Source of the DNA: Acidobacteriota bacterium
GTDB taxonomy: Bacteria; Acidobacteriota; Blastocatellia; Pyrinomonadales; Pyrinomonadaceae
Direction of reading: 5' to 3'
Assembly: GCA_003223025.1 (NCBI GenBank)
Contig: QHXR01000016.1
Coordinates: forward strand, 270,971-334,970
DNA length: 64,000 nt
How positions within the stretch are numbered: the stretch's first letter is position 1; each line of letters opens with the position of its first letter. A program made the position numbers and the translations under genes. Positions 56,126 through 64,000 of the stretch are shown here, piece after piece. Under the pieces are notes generated by a model. The model worked only from the letters and a program-made list of their open reading frames with translations. It was not told the DNA's origin and made no database searches.

Positions 56126-57118
56126 ATGGCTTTCACGGGTTTTAAGGTCTATGACCGTCGCAGGTTGATGCTTCGGACAATGTGCTTTCTCTGCGCGTTC
56201 TTTGCGTGGACGATAGCCGTTTCCGCCCAGCAAGCCGAAGCCACTCCTCCTCCAGAGAATGACCCGAATTCGCCTGTCCGCATCAAAACAGATCTTGTCA
56301 CGCTTACTCTCACCGTCACCGACGTCTACGGCCGATACGTCATGGGTCTTGGCAAAAACGCTTTTACGGTTGTCGACAACAACCAGGAACAGGACATCAC
56401 CTTCTTTAGCGACACGGATGCTCCGGTCTCGCTTGGTATTTTGTTTGATGTCTCCGGATCGATGGGCGGCGAGAAAATAGTGAAAGCTCGCAAAGCGCTA
56501 GCAAGATTCATTAGCACGAGTCACCCGAGCGACGAATATTTTCTGATCGCCTTCAACAATCGCGCCCAACTTCTCCTCGATCGTACCCGTGACGGCGACG
56601 CCGTGCTGCAAAAACTGACCCTCGTAACTCCGAAGCAGAACACTGCTCTTTACGATGCTGTATATCTCGGACTCGAGCGCGTAACTCGCGGAAGCCACCA
56701 GAAACGAGCTCTTCTTATCATTAGCGACGGCCAGGATAATTCCTCGCGTTACAATTTTGGCGAAGTCCGCCGCCTAATGAAGGAATCGGACGTGATCACA
56801 TACGCTGTCGGGATCATCGATTCCGGAGACGCAGGGAGTCAGGTTGGCATGCAAGGTCAGGCATTTCTCGACGAGCTCACATCGGTGACGGGCGGCAAAT
56901 CGTTTTATCCGACCAGCGACGTCGAGCTTGACGAGATCTTCGATCGAATTTCGATCGAGCTCCGCCATCAGTATTCCATCGGTTACACTCCAAAGGATTT
57001 CCAGCCGGACGGCAAATGGCGAAAAGTCAAAGTTAAGGTCAAACCCCCTCGCGGTTTGCCGCGTCTAACCGTTCGAAGCCGTGACGGTTATTATGCGACG
57101 GCTGCTGACACACGTTAG
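56126..57118 (+). CDS. VWFA-related acidobacterial protein, copy 1
   Basis: GGAG lies 6 nt before the ATG. The 330-residue exported protein has a hydrophobic signal (CFLCAFFAWTIAVSAQ) and then a VWA domain. The MIDAS motif is DVSGSMGGEKIVKA (DxSxS). The Asp of DGQDNSS and NTALYDAVYLG are further parts of the metal site. The C-terminus ends in RHQYSIGYTP and DGYYAT, typical of the TIGR03436-type family. These are envelope proteins of unknown role. It is 17 bp from a paralogue. Confidence 0.92.
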   Translation: MAFTGFKVYDRRRLMLRTMCFLCAFFAWTIAVSAQQAEATPPPENDPNSPVRIKTDLVTLTLTVTDVYGRYVMGLGKNAFTVVDNNQEQDITFFSDTDAPVSLGILFDVSGSMGGEKIVKARKALARFISTSHPSDEYFLIAFNNRAQLLLDRTRDGDAVLQKLTLVTPKQNTALYDAVYLGLERVTRGSHQKRALLIISDGQDNSSRYNFGEVRRLMKESDVITYAVGIIDSGDAGSQVGMQGQAFLDELTSVTGGKSFYPTSDVELDEIFDRISIELRHQYSIGYTPKDFQPDGKWRKVKVKVKPPRGLPRLTVRSRDGYYATAADTR

Positions 57119-57134
57119 CTTTCCGATTTAGAAA

Positions 57135-58220
57135 ATGAGACGAGTTTATTTCTTCGGCCTTTTTGCTCTCCTTTCACTTTTATTGAGCTCTGAGCTGCTT
57201 TCGAATAGCAGCCTCGCTCAGACTGCCGGCGTGAGCAAAGTCTCCGCCACAACGACAAAAGCAACGCCGACGCCGACACCGAAACCTGCTCCCACGATCC
57301 GCGAAGAGGACATCGTCGAAACGGTCGAGACCGAGCTGGTAAATCTCAACGTCCGGGTCATCGATCGCAATAATCGTCCGATAAACAATATTCAGGAAAG
57401 CGAGTTCAAGATCTTCGAAGACAACGTCCCCCAGAAGATCGAGTTCTTTTCGAAGTCCGAAGTTCCGACAAACTACTCCCTTGTCATCGACAACTCGGGA
57501 TCGCTCCGAACGCAGATAAACGAGGTTATCGAAGCAAGCAAGATCATCGTCAGCGCCAATAAGCCGGAAGACGAGACGAGCGTCATTCGATTTGTAAGCT
57601 CCGACAAGATCGAGGTTCTGCAGGATTTCACCGCGAACAAGACCGATCTCAACGATGCTTTGGAGGGGTTGTATACCGAAGGAGGCCAGACGGCGATCAT
57701 CGACGCGGTTTACCTCGCGGCCGACAAAGTTACGGATTACGAAAAGAGCTCGAAGAACGACGATCGAAAACGCAGAGCTCTTATCCTGGTATCGGATGGC
57801 GAAGACGTCGCGAGCTATTACACGCAACAGCAGCTCTTCGACCTTCTCAAAGAAACGGATGTTCAGATCTACGTCGTCGGATTCGTGAAGGACCTTAGTG
57901 CGGAAAAGGGATTCATTTCGAAGAGCAAACAGGGCAAGGCGAAGTCGTTCCTCGAGAAGCTTGCGACGGATACGGGCGGCAAAGCATATTTTCCAAACTC
58001 GGTAGCTGAGCTGAACCCGATCGCGCGCGAGATTGCGAGCGAATTGCGGACTCAATACTCGATCGGATATCTGCCATCCAACGATCGCGAAGACGGAACG
58101 TTTCGAAATATTAAGGTTCAGGTGGGTGACGGACCCGGCGGTCAAAAGCGGATCGCATTAACTCGAGCCGGTCGGATCGCCGCCGGCGGAACTCCAGCCC
58201 CGACCACCAGACCAAAATAA
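57135..58220 (+). CDS. VWFA-related acidobacterial protein, copy 2
   Basis: The 361-residue exported protein has an N-terminal signal, a Pro/Thr linker (TPTPTPKPAPTI), then VWA with DNSGSLRTQINEV (MIDAS), GGQTAIIDAVYLAADK and SDGEDVAS. It keeps the RTQYSIGYLP signature of the family. It shares architecture with the gene 17 bp upstream and with the VWA gene of the facing microcompartment operon. A strong terminator follows. Confidence 0.92.
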   Translation: MRRVYFFGLFALLSLLLSSELLSNSSLAQTAGVSKVSATTTKATPTPTPKPAPTIREEDIVETVETELVNLNVRVIDRNNRPINNIQESEFKIFEDNVPQKIEFFSKSEVPTNYSLVIDNSGSLRTQINEVIEASKIIVSANKPEDETSVIRFVSSDKIEVLQDFTANKTDLNDALEGLYTEGGQTAIIDAVYLAADKVTDYEKSSKNDDRKRRALILVSDGEDVASYYTQQQLFDLLKETDVQIYVVGFVKDLSAEKGFISKSKQGKAKSFLEKLATDTGGKAYFPNSVAELNPIAREIASELRTQYSIGYLPSNDREDGTFRNIKVQVGDGPGGQKRIALTRAGRIAAGGTPAPTTRPK

Positions 58221-58221
58221 A

Positions 58222-58252
58222 AAAAGGACGGGCATTTAGCCCGTCCTTTTCT
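58222..58252 (+). terminator. Rho-independent terminator after VWA copy 2
   Basis: Stem GGACGGGC/GCCCGTCC (58226-58233 and 58239-58246) with 5-nt loop, A-run before and T-run after, so it can end transcription from both sides between convergent units. Confidence 0.93.
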
Positions 58253-58283
58253 TCTCATCTACGAGTCGAATTCAACGTCCGTC

Positions 58284-58601
58284 CTACTCCGGAACCGAAC
58301 CCGAGATCTTCTTCCGATTCGTCTCGCCAGTGTCGATGACGGGTATGCCGTCGCTCACCTCGCTGTGCGGACTGGGAATGACATGGACGGCCGTCACGGT
58401 TCCGACTCTTCGGGCGGCCGCGGCTCCGGCATCGACCGCTGCTTTGACGGCGCCGACTTCGCCACGAACGATCGCGGTCACAAGTCCCGCGTCGACTTTT
58501 TCATATCCGACGAGTCTTACATTCGCCGCCTTGACCATCGCGTCAGCCGCCTCGATCATCGCGACCAATCCCATACATTCGACCAAACCAAGTGCTTCCA
58601 T
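58284..58601 (-). CDS. Bacterial microcompartment hexameric shell protein (BMC-H), copy 1
   Basis: The 105-residue protein is a PduA/EutM-type [24 protein letters not shown] at the start, then [19 protein letters not shown], and [11 protein letters not shown]. Six copies form a flat tile with a central pore. A short C-terminal extension (about 20 residues) is unique. It is the last gene of a minus-strand operon that begins with a second BMC-H. No BMC pentamer is in the window. Confidence 0.96.
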   Translation of the reverse strand: MEALGLVECMGLVAMIEAADAMVKAANVRLVGYEKVDAGLVTAIVRGEVGAVKAAVDAGAAAARRVGTVTAVHVIPSPHSEVSDGIPVIDTGETNRKKISGSVPE

Positions 58602-58619
58602 AAAAATTTTCCGGTCCCG

Positions 58620-58949
58620 TTAGTGCAAGTATAGGGCAATCAAAAATAAAACCAACGCTCCGGTGACAAGTACGATGGTCGTGATGACAAATCCCAATGG
58701 AAACTTCTGCGGACGTTCCCATGTGATCTCGACCGGTTGTCGAATAACGGATCGACGTTGGTTGCGAAGCGAAGCCGCCGATCGAAGCGGCGGACGAGCT
58801 TCAGGTGCGCTCTCAACCTTCGCTTCCGGAACTGTGACTGACCTGTCTCCGCGCACGCGCCCGCCGCAGTTGTAGCAAAACACCGATTCGTCGCGAACCT
58901 CGGCTCCGCAAGCGTCGCACTTCTCGATTGTGATCACTGATTCTGCCAT
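58620..58949 (-). CDS. Zinc-ribbon single-pass membrane protein of the BMC operon
   Basis: The 109-residue protein has an N-terminal zinc ribbon (CDACGAEVRDESVFCYNCGG, four Cys), an Arg-rich linker and a C-terminal membrane helix (FVITTIVLVTGALVLFLIAL). Its start overlaps the VWA stop by 1 bp. No known BMC component matches. It could anchor or localise the compartment; that is inference. Confidence 0.75.
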   Translation of the reverse strand: MAESVITIEKCDACGAEVRDESVFCYNCGGRVRGDRSVTVPEAKVESAPEARPPLRSAASLRNQRRSVIRQPVEITWERPQKFPLGFVITTIVLVTGALVLFLIALYLH

Positions 58950-59590
58950 TATCTGGTTCGCATTTGAGCCGTGACGAGCTTAACCGCCGCCGGAAGATCG
59001 GCTCGGACTTTCGAGACGACAACCGAACCGCCCGTATCTTTCGCGAGACGATCGATGATCTTTGTGAAGACCTTCGTGTCGGTCATCGCTATCACGAATA
59101 CGCGAATATTCTGTTCCTTCAAAAGCTTTAACACATCATCGATCTTCGAAACGCTTCCGCGATCTTCGCCGTCGGTGATAAGGACGAGAGCACGCAATCG
59201 CCCATCATCGCGACGAGCGTTCTCGGACAAATAATCCGCAGCGCTTTTTACGGCGTCGAGGATTGCCGTCTGGCCGCCTTCGATAAACATGTTTTGAGCG
59301 GCGTCGTGAAGCTCCGATTTGCGGTAGGTGAATTCCTGACGAAGAGCGATCTTCGGCGTATCGACAAACGTAACGAGAAACGTTTCGTCGTCGGCTCCGT
59401 TCTCATCGACAACATCCGCTGCGACAGTTATCACACGGTCGAGCAGCATACGGAACGAACCCGAGTTATCAACCACGAGTCCGTAACTCACCGGCAGTTT
59501 CTCGACCGCCTTCGGCGCTTTGTCCTGCGCCGAAACAAGCGCACACAGGGCGACGATGGTAACAAGGACTGCAGCGGTAAGTCGGATCAT
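58949..59590 (-). CDS. Exported VWA protein inside the BMC operon
   Basis: The 213-residue protein has a signal peptide (VLVTIVALCALVSAQ). One VWA domain follows, with DNSGSFRMLLDRV (MIDAS), GGQTAILDAVKSAADY and TDGEDRGS. It lacks the N- and C-terminal regions of the acidobacterial VWA pair next door but shares their core. It sits 6 bp downstream of the aldehyde dehydrogenase gene. An exported protein in an operon of cytosolic shell proteins is unexpected. Confidence 0.88.
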   Translation of the reverse strand: MIRLTAAVLVTIVALCALVSAQDKAPKAVEKLPVSYGLVVDNSGSFRMLLDRVITVAADVVDENGADDETFLVTFVDTPKIALRQEFTYRKSELHDAAQNMFIEGGQTAILDAVKSAADYLSENARRDDGRLRALVLITDGEDRGSVSKIDDVLKLLKEQNIRVFVIAMTDTKVFTKIIDRLAKDTGGSVVVSKVRADLPAAVKLVTAQMRTR

Positions 59591-59596
59591 AGAGAT

Positions 59597-61330
59597 TCAG
59601 GCGGACGCAAAAATATCTTTCTCGTTTCCGAGATCCCGTGCCGACGGCGTGAGGATTGTCTTAGGCGTGATGTAGATCTTTTCCCCTTTCTCGATCGCCG
59701 CGCGGACATCGGTTTCACTGACGAAATCCATCGGCGTGTGATTGGTCCCGTTTTCGGTTAGGGACTGCGGACGAAGTTCGTGGATTATAGTTTTCACCGG
59801 TGAAGCGTCGGGCTGAGCGGCGGGCTGCGGCGGATCGGGCAGCGGCGTATCCGCGATCTTCTTACTTAAAAACTGATCGACGATGGCGGCGATCTGATCA
59901 CGATTTGGTTTTGGTTTCTGCGTCATCACGGATGGCGTCGCTGTCGGTTGAGCGGCTGCGGCTTTCACTTTCGGCCGTTCCGCTCCGACGGGCTTTGTCT
60001 CCCACGCGACCCGTTTGATGTCCATCAGATGGATCGGCGAAACATTGTCCGAAGTCACGTTTCCGCCCCACGATCCGCAGCCCAGTGTCATCGACGGCGG
60101 AAGATCCGTCGAAAACCCGATGGCTCCGTGCGTCGTCGGCGAATTTATCACGACTCGAGACGCCGGCATTTTCGCTCCGTAAGCGATCGCCGCGTCGCGG
60201 TTCTGCGTGTGCATTCCCGCCGTGTGTCCCATGCCGCCGAACTGAAGGATCTCGTAGCATCGATCAGCTCCCTGCTCAATTCCATCTACGACAAAGAACG
60301 CCAACGTCGGTGAAAGTTTTTCGATCGACCAGGGATAGTCGCGTCCCACGCCGGCGCAATCGGCAAGCAGACAACGAGTGCCGCTCGGGATCGTAACGCC
60401 GGCGAGATTCGCGATGTACTCTGCAGATTTTCCGACGATGCCGGCGTTCAAAGTTCGCTGCGGTGTGAGCAGGACTTTTGCGACGGCTTCGGCCTCGGCC
60501 GGATTCAAAAAATGTCCGCCCTGCTGCTTGAATTGCTCTCGAACTTCCGCTTCGAGCGGAGCATCGACGACGACGGACTGCTCCGAGGCGCAGATCGTCC
60601 CGTTGTCGAAGCAGGTTCCGGTCAAAATATCGCTGACGGCCTTCGCCGCGTTCGCGGTGCGTTCGATAAAACACGGGACGTTTCCGGGCCCGACGCCAAA
60701 CGCGGGCTTGCCGGATGAATAAGCCGCACGAACGAGTCCGATCCCGCCGGTCGCGAGTATCACCGCAGTTCGCTTGTGCTTCATCAGAGTTTCAGTGGCT
60801 TCGATCGTGCTGTTTTGAATGCAGTAGATCGCTTCGGGAGGAAGTCCGTTTGCGATCCCGGCTTCCCGCATCACGCGAGTCGTCTCGGCGATGCATCTTG
60901 CCGCCGACGGATGAGGTGAGAGGACGATCGTGTTGCGAGATTTGATGGAGATGATGATCTTGAATATCGCGGTCGAGGTCGGATTGGTCGATGGAATGAT
61001 TGCTGCCACGACACCGCGCGGACTTGCGATCTCGACGACGCTTCCGTTATCGGCAACCACTCCGACAGTTTTCAGAGTGCGGAAGTAATTCCAAACGTCT
61101 TCGGCCGCAAAGCGATTCTTTTCCCGCTTGTCATCCGCTTTGCCGAAACCCGTCTCTTCGTGCGCGAGCAGACCGAGTCGCGCCGATTCGGCGAGCGCGA
61201 CCTTTGCCATAGCTTCGCAGATCGCGTCGATCTTTGCCTGATCGAAGCGGGCAATAGTTTGAAAGGCACGGTGTGCAGCTTCAACCGCGTCCCGTGCCTC
61301 TTGTTGTGCGATTAGATCTTTGTCGCCCAT
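59597..61330 (-). CDS. CoA-acylating aldehyde dehydrogenase of a microcompartment
   Basis: The 577-residue EutE/PduP-like enzyme has [15 protein letters not shown], catalytic C247 in [10 protein letters not shown], and [10 protein letters not shown]; it would convert an aldehyde to acyl-CoA. The usual length is about 460. Here the C-terminus adds about 110 residues: an amphipathic helix ([18 protein letters not shown], about 476-493) that looks like an encapsulation peptide, and a final segment with [15 protein letters not shown]. That segment resembles the N-terminal LTPSARELL motif of EutT. It lies 76 bp after the first BMC-H gene. Confidence 0.93.
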   Translation of the reverse strand: MGDKDLIAQQEARDAVEAAHRAFQTIARFDQAKIDAICEAMAKVALAESARLGLLAHEETGFGKADDKREKNRFAAEDVWNYFRTLKTVGVVADNGSVVEIASPRGVVAAIIPSTNPTSTAIFKIIISIKSRNTIVLSPHPSAARCIAETTRVMREAGIANGLPPEAIYCIQNSTIEATETLMKHKRTAVILATGGIGLVRAAYSSGKPAFGVGPGNVPCFIERTANAAKAVSDILTGTCFDNGTICASEQSVVVDAPLEAEVREQFKQQGGHFLNPAEAEAVAKVLLTPQRTLNAGIVGKSAEYIANLAGVTIPSGTRCLLADCAGVGRDYPWSIEKLSPTLAFFVVDGIEQGADRCYEILQFGGMGHTAGMHTQNRDAAIAYGAKMPASRVVINSPTTHGAIGFSTDLPPSMTLGCGSWGGNVTSDNVSPIHLMDIKRVAWETKPVGAERPKVKAAAAQPTATPSVMTQKPKPNRDQIAAIVDQFLSKKIADTPLPDPPQPAAQPDASPVKTIIHELRPQSLTENGTNHTPMDFVSETDVRAAIEKGEKIYITPKTILTPSARDLGNEKDIFASA

Positions 61331-61406
61331 CTGTCCTGGTGCGACGCGGCGAGGAAGAAGACCCGGCGACGCGGAGATTAAATCACCGCGTCACCGCGTC
61401 TCACCT

Positions 61407-61802
61407 TCACCGTGTCTTACTCTTATTCCCCTGCATCCCGGTACCGGTTCCCGAAGCGTCGCCGGATCCCAATTGTCGTCCGCCGCCACCTCCAAGAGCC
61501 TTTTCATCGGGGCTGAGACCGATCTTTCCACCCTTTGGAAGTACGCGTTCGACTTCGCCGTGCGGTCGAGGAATCACATGAACACTGATCAGTTCACCCA
61601 CGCGTCGAGCTGCGGCAGCTCCCGCATCCGTCGCGGCTTTCACCGCTCCGACGTCACCACGGACAAAGATCGTTACGTAGCCCGCGCCGATGTATTCTTT
61701 CCCGATCAGTTGAACATTCGCAGCCTTAACCATTGCGTCAGCCGCTTCAACCGCGCCGACGAATCCCTTGGTTTCGACCATACCGAGTGCTTCTAAACTC
61801 AT
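61407..61802 (-). CDS. BMC-H shell protein, copy 2
   Basis: The 131-residue shell protein is similar to copy 1 ([47 protein letters not shown]). It is longer by a Gly/Ser-rich tail ([19 protein letters not shown]). Both have the same central-pore region, so they may form mixed hexamers. It is the first gene of the operon, divergent from the RodZ-like gene. Confidence 0.96.
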   Translation of the reverse strand: MSLEALGMVETKGFVGAVEAADAMVKAANVQLIGKEYIGAGYVTIFVRGDVGAVKAATDAGAAAARRVGELISVHVIPRPHGEVERVLPKGGKIGLSPDEKALGGGGGRQLGSGDASGTGTGMQGNKSKTR

Positions 61803-61908
61803 TATCAGTTCCTCGCTTTTTGATTTGCCTTTTGAAGTTTATATCAAGACGTGAATTATGCCTAAAACTATCACGCGGCCAAGCGATTAATCAAGCGGTT
61901 GGCATTAA

Positions 61909-61938
61909 TTGACAAGCATTGTTTAGCGAAGCTATATT
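61909..61938 (+). promoter_or_regulatory. Sigma70-type promoter of the RodZ-like gene
   Basis: TTGACA (61909-61914), 18-nt spacer, TATATT (61933-61938). Start of transcription would be near 61945, giving a leader of about 50 nt to the ATG at 61995. Confidence 0.72.
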
Positions 61939-61994
61939 TCAAGTTTAAGATCAGGGCATTTCGCAGTTAGTGTACCGACGGGAAACCACAAGAC

Positions 61995-62990
61995 ATGTCA
62001 TCTACCTTGGGCGAAAAATTGCGAGAGGCTCGTGAAGAGCGAGGTATATCCATCAGCGAGGTCGCCGAGCAAACCCGGATCTCGCCCATGTATATCGAGT
62101 CGATCGAGAAGGACAACTACAAACCGCTCCCAGGCGGTATTTTTAATAAGGGGTTTGTAAAGTCGTACGCCAAATATGTTGGAATCGACGAGCAGGAAGC
62201 TCTGCAGGACTACGCCCGCCTCGTTGCTCAAAACGAGGAAGCGGTCGATGATTCAAATCCGCGGTATCGTCCGGAAGTTCTTACCGATGACGCTCGATCT
62301 TCTTCGTCGATTGTTCCGACCGTTGTTTTTGCAGGTATCATTCTCGCCTTGATGACCGGAGGAATCCTCTTCGTCGTCAATTACATAAAGAACCAGCCTC
62401 CGGCGACGTCGGGCGTGTCGAATACGTCTAACAGCAATAACAATACGACAGCGAATACTGTAGCTCTCGAGACAAACTCGAATTCGCAGCCGATCGGGGA
62501 CCAGATCCGCGTCGAATTCAAGGTCCTCGCCGAAAAGGTTTCGGTAGCGTCGACAGTTGACGGCACTCAGGCTTCGGACGACATCTCGCCGGAGACGCCA
62601 AAGACTTACACGGCACAGCAAACGATAAAGCTTCGCTACTATCGCGGATTCGCCGACAAGGTTCAGATCATGCTCAACGGCAAGCAGATTACTCCGCCGC
62701 CTCCGCCGGCAAGAGGTAATATCGAGTTCGAGATCAATCGCGAAAATGTCGCACGGATCTACGAGTCGGGCCAAGTCGTTCCGGGATCTGCCGCGACGGT
62801 TGCAACTGCTGCGACTCCGGCAACGACGACCGCTTCTCCGAGTTCGACTCCGAATGTGACGCCGTCGAAATCACCCGTTCCGCGACCGAGCGCGACTTTG
62901 CCTACGCCGGCGTTCACACCGCAAGCGGCACCGCCGCGGAAAACACCGACGCCGATCGTTGTCGGACGACCGCCCTCGACGCCGAATTGA
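61995..62990 (+). CDS. RodZ-like HTH membrane protein
   Basis: The 331-residue protein has an N-terminal HTH_25 domain (LREAREERGISISEVAEQTR, residues about 8-70), a membrane helix (IVPTVVFAGIILALMTGGILFV split about 105-127), an Asn/Thr linker, a DUF4115-like beta domain (about 165-255) and a Pro/Thr/Ser-rich tail. RodZ links MreB to the envelope in rods. The long tail is unusual. It is followed by a hairpin and guaB. Confidence 0.86.
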   Translation: MSSTLGEKLREAREERGISISEVAEQTRISPMYIESIEKDNYKPLPGGIFNKGFVKSYAKYVGIDEQEALQDYARLVAQNEEAVDDSNPRYRPEVLTDDARSSSSIVPTVVFAGIILALMTGGILFVVNYIKNQPPATSGVSNTSNSNNNTTANTVALETNSNSQPIGDQIRVEFKVLAEKVSVASTVDGTQASDDISPETPKTYTAQQTIKLRYYRGFADKVQIMLNGKQITPPPPPARGNIEFEINRENVARIYESGQVVPGSAATVATAATPATTTASPSSTPNVTPSKSPVPRPSATLPTPAFTPQAAPPRKTPTPIVVGRPPSTPN

Positions 62991-63041
62991 TATGGCTGGA
63001 ATTGCCGGCCGGATTTTGAAATCACGATCACTGGATCAAGG

Positions 63042-63071
63042 TGCCTGCCGAAAGCGTGCGGGCATTTTTAT
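63042..63071 (+). terminator. Terminator after the RodZ-like gene
   Basis: Stem TGCCTGC/GCGGGCA (one wobble) with a 9-nt loop and a following ATTTTTATT, 51 bp after the stop and 21 bp before guaB. Confidence 0.7.
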
Positions 63072-63092
63072 TAGTTTTAATGGATTTGATTT

Positions 63093-64000
63093 ATGAAAGT
63101 TGAGGAAATAAAAGAAGGCCTGACATTCGACGACGTTTTGCTCGTGCCGGCCTATTCGGAGATCCTGCCCGGTGAGGTCGACACGAGGACGCGATTTTCG
63201 CGCGGCATTGAATTGAACATCCCGCTCTGCTCCTCCGCTATGGATACGGTGACGGAAGCGTCGCTCGCGATCGCGTTGGCGCAGCAAGGCGGTATCGGCG
63301 TCATTCATAAAAACTATTCGATCGAGCAGCAGGCCGAAGAAGTCGACAAGGTAAAGAGAAGCGAATCCGGGATGATCGTCGATCCGGTGACCATCATCGA
63401 CAGTGCTCTTGTTTCGGAAGCACTCGACATCATGGGGCGATACAAGATCAGCGGTGTTCCCGTCGTGAACTCGGCCGGTCTTCTCGTCGGGATCATCACC
63501 AACCGCGATCTCCGATTCGAAACACGGTTCGATATTCCCGTTTCGGAAGTAATGACGCCGCAGCCTTTGGTGACTGTTCCGGTCGGTACAACGCTTGACG
63601 AAGCGAAGATCAAACTCCAGAAGCACCGAATCGAAAAGCTTCTCGTCGTCGATGACGACGGCCATCTCAAGGGTTTAATAACGGTCAAGGATATTCAGAA
63701 GGCGATTCGTTTTCCGAGTGCAGCGAAAGATAGTCTAGGCAGGCTTCGCTGCTCGGCCGCGATCGGAGCGACCGGAGATTTTCTCGAACGAGCCGAAGCA
63801 CTCGTGAACTCTCGAGTCGACGCGATCGTTATCGACACGGCACACGGACACAGTTCGCGCGTGCTCGAGGCCGTGAAAAAAGTGAAGGCGAAATTCCCCG
63901 AGCTGCAGTTAGTCGCGGGTAATGTCGCAACAGCCGAAGCCACAACGGCGTTGATCTCGTGCGGCGTCGACGCCGTAAAGATCGGCATCGGTCCAGGTTC
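63093..64000 (+). CDS. guaB: IMP dehydrogenase (3' end outside window)
   Basis: The frame opens at the ATG at 63093 and runs to the window edge (302 residues visible). It shows [35 protein letters not shown], two CBS modules (about 95-205: [12 protein letters not shown] and [12 protein letters not shown]), [14 protein letters not shown] and the start of the catalytic loop KIGIGPG. IMP dehydrogenase makes XMP for guanine nucleotide synthesis. The catalytic Cys lies just beyond the edge. Confidence 0.97.
   Translation, partial: MKVEEIKEGLTFDDVLLVPAYSEILPGEVDTRTRFSRGIELNIPLCSSAMDTVTEASLAIALAQQGGIGVIHKNYSIEQQAEEVDKVKRSESGMIVDPVTIIDSALVSEALDIMGRYKISGVPVVNSAGLLVGIITNRDLRFETRFDIPVSEVMTPQPLVTVPVGTTLDEAKIKLQKHRIEKLLVVDDDGHLKGLITVKDIQKAIRFPSAAKDSLGRLRCSAAIGATGDFLERAEALVNSRVDAIVIDTAHGHSSRVLEAVKKVKAKFPELQLVAGNVATAEATTALISCGVDAVKIGIGPG

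Noticed and set aside
57180-58145. Open frame of 321 codons opposite VWA copy 2
   Set aside because: Antisense shadow; the plus-strand frame has a signal peptide and intact MIDAS motifs.

Overview
The window looks like a chromosomal piece of an Acidobacteriota bacterium, most likely class Blastocatellia (Pyrinomonadaceae-like). That placement is inferred from gene content: two adjacent VWA proteins of the acidobacterial type (56.1-58.2 kb), a Ser/Thr kinase fused to a TolB-like propeller, an RHS protein with FG-GAP repeats, LpxC (so a lipid A outer membrane), B12/acyl-CoA chemistry, and many long intergenic inverted repeats. I see no rRNA, tRNA, CRISPR array, integrase or transposase.

Layout. 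0-3 kb: start of a large secreted FG-GAP/RHS protein on the minus strand, cut by the window edge. 3.3-14.8 kb: minus-strand housekeeping run def - small ORF - P5C dehydrogenase - exported protein - fmt - trhO - rsmB - PASTA protein - rpe - BamD-like - TPR protein. 14.8-29.3 kb: mixed metabolism (CAP protein, haem-binding protein, fatty acid hydroxylase, B12-binding subunit, both halves of an AtuA-type protein on opposite strands, two crotonases, M28 peptidase, TMTC-like membrane protein, pyrophosphatase, lipase, HD protein). 29.3-29.9 kb: a small autoregulated-looking HTH operon with a consensus promoter whose spacer is a perfect palindrome.

30.6-35.2 kb is the most interesting region: four tightly packed genes encoding two tandem 2OG-Fe(II) oxygenase-like proteins, a 758-residue fusion of an ATP-grasp ligase and a fold-type III PLP decarboxylase, and a protein with a transglutaminase-like Cys-His-Asp triad. 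A 31-codon ORF lies just upstream. I do not recognise this combination. It reads as a small biosynthetic or peptide/amino-acid modification cassette of unknown product.

35.2-42 kb: tandem paralogous Cys-rich lipoproteins, the kinase, and an AT-richer, probably transferred gene for a putative PD-(D/E)XK nuclease. 42-55.9 kb: acyl-CoA carboxylase beta subunit, reprolysin-like metalloprotease, ATP-grasp-like protein, EVE protein, lpxC, gnd, a threonine dehydratase-like enzyme, and GspE/PilB plus GspF/PilC. 56.1-61.8 kb: two VWA proteins converge on a five-gene bacterial microcompartment operon (BMC-H, CoA-acylating aldehyde dehydrogenase, a third VWA protein, a zinc-ribbon membrane protein, BMC-H) that has no pentamer or signature enzyme in view. 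62-64 kb: a RodZ-like HTH membrane protein behind a consensus promoter, then guaB, cut by the right edge.

Intergenic DNA is rich in long, mostly unrelated palindromic elements. Two elements lie inside genes and are read through in frame.
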